Origin: DASUPK01 sp963782345
GTDB lineage: Bacteria; Actinomycetota; Thermoleophilia; Solirubrobacterales; 70-9
Length of the DNA stretch: 64,000 nt
Direction: 5' to 3'
Assembly (NCBI GenBank): GCA_963782345.1
Contig: CAWAJF010000008.1
Location: 62,001 to 126,000, forward strand
A program made the position numbers and the translations under genes. Below are positions 60,874 through 64,000 of the stretch, piece by piece. The notes beneath the pieces are model-generated. The model made no database searches and was not told the DNA's origin. It saw only the letters and a list, made by a program, of their open reading frames with translations. How positions within the stretch are numbered: the stretch's first letter is position 1; the number at the start of each line of letters is the position of its first letter.

Positions 60874-61690
60874 ACCGATCGACGTTGGCGAGCAGCCCGG
60901 CGGCGATCATCAGCAGGACCGAGGGCACCAGGAGAAGCGCGATCGCGAGCTGGATCTTGGGAGCCGCTCGCGCCGCCTGCTCCTCGATCCGCCGCCGCTG
61001 GACGCCGCGCAGCGCGGTCGCCTGCTCGCGGAGCTGGTCGGCCAGAGGAGAGCCGTAGCGGCGGGAGCGCTCGATCACCCCGCACATCGCCGATACCTCG
61101 CGGACCGGGGCGCGCCGCCGCAGCGACTCGAGCGCCTGGCTCTGCGGAAGCCCGCAGGAGCTCTCGGCCGAGAGCATCGCGAGCTCGCGCGCCAGCGGCC
61201 CCTCCCCCCTGCCGAGCTCGCTGAGACCCGCGAGCGGGCTGCGCCCCGCGGCAGTGCCGACCGCCAGCAGGTCGAGCGCGTCAGGGAGGCCGGCGCGGAG
61301 GGCGCGGAGCCGCTGGCGGGCGCGTCGCTCGAGCCACGCATCGGGACCGAGAAAGCCTGCGGCAGGCAGTCCGACGAGGACGATCCAGGCGAGACGGCTG
61401 GGGGCGGCGGGCGCCACGACCATCCCCCAGAGCAAGCCGGCTAGCCCGCCGCCGAGCTTGGCGGCGAGCACGGCCTGCAGGGAGACGCGGTCCGCAAGAC
61501 CGGCCCTGGTGATGCGAGCGGAGAGCCCGAGCCGGCCGTCGGCGGCGGTGAGGAGCGAACATGCCGGCGATCGCGTTGCGGCGTCGTGGCTTGTGGGCCC
61601 ATCCGCTCGGGTGCGCCCGGGCAGGAGTTGTGCGATCGCGCCGAACCCGAGGACGAGCGCGCCGATCCCGAGCAGCACAGCCGTGGTCAT
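60857..61690 (-). CDS. tadC: TadC-like pilus assembly membrane protein (T2SF domain)
   Basis: A 277-residue protein with a T2SF domain (LPDALDLLAVGTAAGRSPLA, about 134-153) and C-terminal helices (IQLAIALLLVPSVLLMIAAG). With TadA and TadB it forms the inner-membrane platform of a tad/Flp-type pilus or secretion system. The ATG overlaps the tadB stop (ATGA). Confidence 0.85.
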   Translation of the reverse strand: MTTAVLLGIGALVLGFGAIAQLLPGRTRADGPTSHDAATRSPACSLLTAADGRLGLSARITRAGLADRVSLQAVLAAKLGGGLAGLLWGMVVAPAAPSRLAWIVLVGLPAAGFLGPDAWLERRARQRLRALRAGLPDALDLLAVGTAAGRSPLAGLSELGRGEGPLARELAMLSAESSCGLPQSQALESLRRRAPVREVSAMCGVIERSRRYGSPLADQLREQATALRGVQRRRIEEQAARAAPKIQLAIALLLVPSVLLMIAAGLLANVDRFMSGF

Positions 61691-62535
61691 TCCGCCGGCC
61701 TCCCGAGCCTGCGGATCAGCCCGAAGCCGAGGACCTGAAGTCCCCCTGCCGCGACCAGCATCGCCGCGGAGGCCGGCTCGGAGATCACCCGCGAGACGAA
61801 GCCGGGCTGCAGGAGCTCCGCGAAGAGCGCCGCCCCGGCGGGCAGCGCAACCACGAGCAACCCCGTGAAGCGTGCCTGCGTCGTGGCGGCGCGAGCCTCA
61901 TCGGCGACCCGGTCGCGGTCGGCGGCCGCCGCCGCCAGGCGCCGCATCAGCGCGGCCACGTCCCCGCCCGCGACCTGCTGGCTGAGCAGCGCCGTGGCGA
62001 GGGAGTCGACCCGGTCCGAGCGCAGCCTGGCCTGCATCCCGGCGAGTGCCTCAGCCGTCGATGCCCCGAGCTCGAGGTCGGCCGCGACCCGCGCCAGCTC
62101 CACCGAGGAGGGACCCTCGAGCGACCCCGCGGCGGCCGCCAGCGCGCCCCGCACCGAGTGACCGCCCGAGATCGCGTCGGCGATCGCCGCCGCCACATCC
62201 GGAAGAGACCGCTCCACCGCGCGGCGATATCGCTCGCGGCGACCGGCGACCAGCGCCCCGACGCACCAGGGGCCCGCCGCCGCGGCGACCGCGAGCGGGC
62301 TCGGGCCGGCGATCAGGACCGCCATCGCCGCGATCGCGCCGCTGCCGAGCATCGCGAGGCGGCGCTGCTCGTCCGCGCTCGGCGCGTAGCCCTCTCGCGA
62401 GGCACGCCGCAGGGGCAGGACCGCGGCCTGGAGCCAGCTCGCCAACCGCGGCGCCGAGACCAAAGCTTCGCGGACCGCTACGGCGGCGAGCCCTCCCGCA
62501 AGCGCCGTCAGCACGATCAGCGCCTCACGGCCCAC
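61687..62535 (-). CDS. tadB: TadB-like pilus assembly membrane protein (T2SF domain)
   Basis: A 282-residue protein: N-terminal helix, a T2SF domain (SLPDVAAAIADAISGGHSVR, about 109-128; DSLATALLSQQVAGGDVAAL) and two C-terminal helices. The GTG start lies 19 bp inside the 3' end of tadA. It pairs with TadC. Confidence 0.87.
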   Translation of the reverse strand: MGREALIVLTALAGGLAAVAVREALVSAPRLASWLQAAVLPLRRASREGYAPSADEQRRLAMLGSGAIAAMAVLIAGPSPLAVAAAAGPWCVGALVAGRRERYRRAVERSLPDVAAAIADAISGGHSVRGALAAAAGSLEGPSSVELARVAADLELGASTAEALAGMQARLRSDRVDSLATALLSQQVAGGDVAALMRRLAAAAADRDRVADEARAATTQARFTGLLVVALPAGAALFAELLQPGFVSRVISEPASAAMLVAAGGLQVLGFGLIRRLGRPAE

Positions 62536-63695
62536 GGGCGTGCCTCCGCTTCGCTTCCCAGCCTGTAGAGCTCGCGGACGCCCACCGAGCCGGCGGTCCG
62601 CACCACCTCGGCGACCTCCACGACGCGGCGCGAGCCGTCGCTCAACCGGGCGAGGTGGATGACGAGATCGAGCCCACGTCCCAGTTGCTCGCGGATCGCC
62701 TCGTGCGGCAGGCCGACGCCGGCCATCAGCGCCAGGGTCTCGATTCGCCGCAGCGCGTCCTCCGGCGAGTTGGCATGGACGGTGGAGAGCGCGCCCTCGT
62801 GGCCGGTGTTCAGGGCCATCAGCAGGTCCAGCGCCTCGCCGCCCCGCACCTCGCCGATCACGATGCGGTCCGGGCGCATACGCAGAGCGCCGCGGAGCAG
62901 CTCCCGGATGGTGACCCTGCCGCGGCCCTCCACGTTCGGCGGCCGACTCTCCAGCCGGACGACGTGTGGCTGCCGCAGCCGCAGCTCGGCGGCGTCCTCG
63001 ATCGTGATCACACGCTCGTCCGGGTCGAGGAACGCCGAGAGAGCGTTCAGCAGCGTCGTCTTGCCGGAGCCGGTGCCGCCGCTGACGAGAATGCTCCGCC
63101 GCGCGCCGACCGCAGCGGCCAGCTCGTCGTGGAGCTCCGGGCTGAGGGTGCCGAGCTCGACCAGCTCCCGCGGACCGGGCCGCACTGCGGAGAACCGCCG
63201 GATCGACATCGAAGGGCCATCGACCGAGAGCGGCGGGATCACCACGTGGACGCGCGAGCCGTCCTCGAGCCGTGCATCGACCATCGGGCTGAGCTCGTCG
63301 ACCCTGCGACCGAGCGGGGTGAGGATCCGCTCGATCGCGTCCCGCAGGGACTGCTCGGAGGGGAAGGAGACCTCGGTCAGCTCAATCCGCCCCGCCCTCT
63401 CGACGTAGACGCGCTCGTGCCAGTTGACCATCACCTCCTCGACCGCCGGGTCGGCGAGCAGCTCCTCAAGCGGCCCGAGGCCGACGGCCTCGCGCAATAT
63501 CAGCTCGCGAAGGCGCTCCCGCGTCGGCTGCTCGAGGATCGCCGCGTCCTCGTCGACAAGCTCGCGAACCGCGTCGGGAAGCGGCCCCAATGCCGCGTCG
63601 CCCGAGGCCGCCTGCGCACGGCGACGCTCCACGAGCCGGTTGCGCAGCTCGACGGCCAGCTGATCCAGGTGCCTGCGGCGGACTCGCTCGTCCAC
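62517..63695 (-). CDS. tadA: TadA/CpaF-family secretion ATPase
   Basis: A 392-residue hexameric ATPase powering Flp pilus assembly: the N-terminal domain has EEVMVNWHERVYVERAGRI, Walker A is LVSGGTGSGKTTLLNALSAF (about 202-221), the Asp box is VITIEDAAELRL and Walker B is RIVIGEVRGGEALDLL; the His box HEGALSTVHANS follows. GTG start. Pilin, prepilin peptidase and secretin genes are not in the window. Confidence 0.93.
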   Translation of the reverse strand: MDERVRRRHLDQLAVELRNRLVERRRAQAASGDAALGPLPDAVRELVDEDAAILEQPTRERLRELILREAVGLGPLEELLADPAVEEVMVNWHERVYVERAGRIELTEVSFPSEQSLRDAIERILTPLGRRVDELSPMVDARLEDGSRVHVVIPPLSVDGPSMSIRRFSAVRPGPRELVELGTLSPELHDELAAAVGARRSILVSGGTGSGKTTLLNALSAFLDPDERVITIEDAAELRLRQPHVVRLESRPPNVEGRGRVTIRELLRGALRMRPDRIVIGEVRGGEALDLLMALNTGHEGALSTVHANSPEDALRRIETLALMAGVGLPHEAIREQLGRGLDLVIHLARLSDGSRRVVEVAEVVRTAGSVGVRELYRLGSEAEARPWAVRR

Positions 63696-63741
63696 CCTGG
63701 GCTAAGAGGCCGGGCCGGCCGGCTCGCCCCCCTGCGGTGGA

Positions 63742-63747
63742 TAGCCT
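63742..63747 (+). promoter_or_regulatory. Possible -10 of a leaderless promoter (macro-domain gene)
   Basis: GATAGCCT with TAGCCT at 63742-63747, 8 nt before the GTG. The same octamer precedes the PH-domain gene. Confidence 0.45.
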
Positions 63748-63755
63748 GCGCGGAC

Positions 63756-64000
63756 GTGGCCGAGATCGAGGTCAAGCAGGCGGACATCACCAAGCTCGAG
63801 GTGGACGCGATCGCCAACGCCGCCAACACGCAGCTTCGCCACGGCGGCGGCGTGGCGGGCGCGATCTCCCGGGCCGGCGGCCCGGTGGTTCAGGCTGAGA
63901 GCGACGAGCGTGCGCCGATCGGGCTAGGGGACGCGGTCGAGACGACCGCGGGCGAGATGCCCGCCCGCTGGGTGATCCACGCGGCGACGATGGACCTGGG
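63756..64000 (+). CDS. Macro-domain protein (cut by the window end)
   Basis: The first 81 residues of an ADP-ribose-binding macro domain: VKQADITKLEVDAIANAANT (about 6-25), then LRHGGGVAGAISRAGG with the glycine-rich ligand loop and WVIHAATMDLG. Related enzymes remove ADP-ribose or hydrolyse O-acetyl-ADP-ribose. Monocistronic start, divergent from tadA; the 3' end is outside the window. Confidence 0.9.
   Translation, partial: MAEIEVKQADITKLEVDAIANAANTQLRHGGGVAGAISRAGGPVVQAESDERAPIGLGDAVETTAGEMPARWVIHAATMDL

Overview
The window reads as a chromosomal segment of a high-GC actinobacterium. Very GC-rich third codon positions, many GTG/TTG starts, an F420/PPOX-type flavin protein, a division/cell-wall cluster with a meso-diaminopimelate-type MurE, Ku/LigD end joining and tad pilus genes all fit this. 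Thermoleophilia (Solirubrobacterales or Gaiellales relatives) is my best guess; it is an inference, because there is no rRNA or tRNA gene here to anchor it. Most genes are on the minus strand in tightly overlapping operons (ATGA, GTGA or TTGA stop/start overlaps). The few plus-strand genes are mostly accessory.

Layout. 1-3.3 kb: riboflavin operon ribD-ribE-ribBA, with a palindromic operator at its promoter. 3.3-9.5 kb: a flippase-like protein, a TrkA-type ion channel, rpe, a zinc-ribbon protein, fmt-def and a decayed AbiEi/DUF559-like gene. 9.5-15.6 kb: priA, a PH-domain membrane protein, metK and a DUF3352-like anchored protein. 15.6-24.6 kb: der-cmk and an aromatic amino-acid supraoperon (rluB-aroH-GNAT-hisC-aroG-tyrA-aroA). 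24.6-32.8 kb: secreted amidase and carboxypeptidase, scpAB, trpS, a PPOX protein, an efflux MFS, a NodB deacetylase and a FetAB-type transporter. 32.8-37.5 kb: non-homologous end joining in separate pieces (LigD-type ligase, Ku, LigD-type polymerase) around a SHOCT protein and a cyclase-YHS-2TM fusion. 37.5-43 kb: glycine cleavage operon gcvT-gcvH ... gcvPA-gcvPB, interrupted by a fluoride riboswitch with crcB and DUF190. 43.2-59.7 kb: complete dcw cluster mraZ-rsmH-ftsL-ftsI-murE-murF-mraY-murD-ftsW-murG-murC-murB-ftsQ-ftsZ. 60-64 kb: stand-alone Ada zinc domain, DUF998 protein, tadABC and a truncated macro-domain gene.

What is unusual. (1) Palindromic repeats with a GGCTTCGCC core sit exactly between convergent stop codons and in three places have become coding sequence (ends of RibE and MetK, start of FtsL). 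One is a perfect 84-bp tandem duplication. (2) About seventeen transcription-unit heads have a TANNNT-like hexamer 5-9 nt before the start codon and no Shine-Dalgarno sequence, which suggests widespread leaderless transcription; units with a real leader (ribD, mraZ, crcB, ku) look different. (3) Three genes keep both ends but have lost their middles. (4) The LigD polymerase has no ATG/GTG/TTG upstream of its conserved N-terminus and its frame stays open through the Ku tail. (5) The ion channel has TVGSD in place of TVGYGD. No CRISPR array, insertion sequence, prophage or RNA gene other than the riboswitch was seen.
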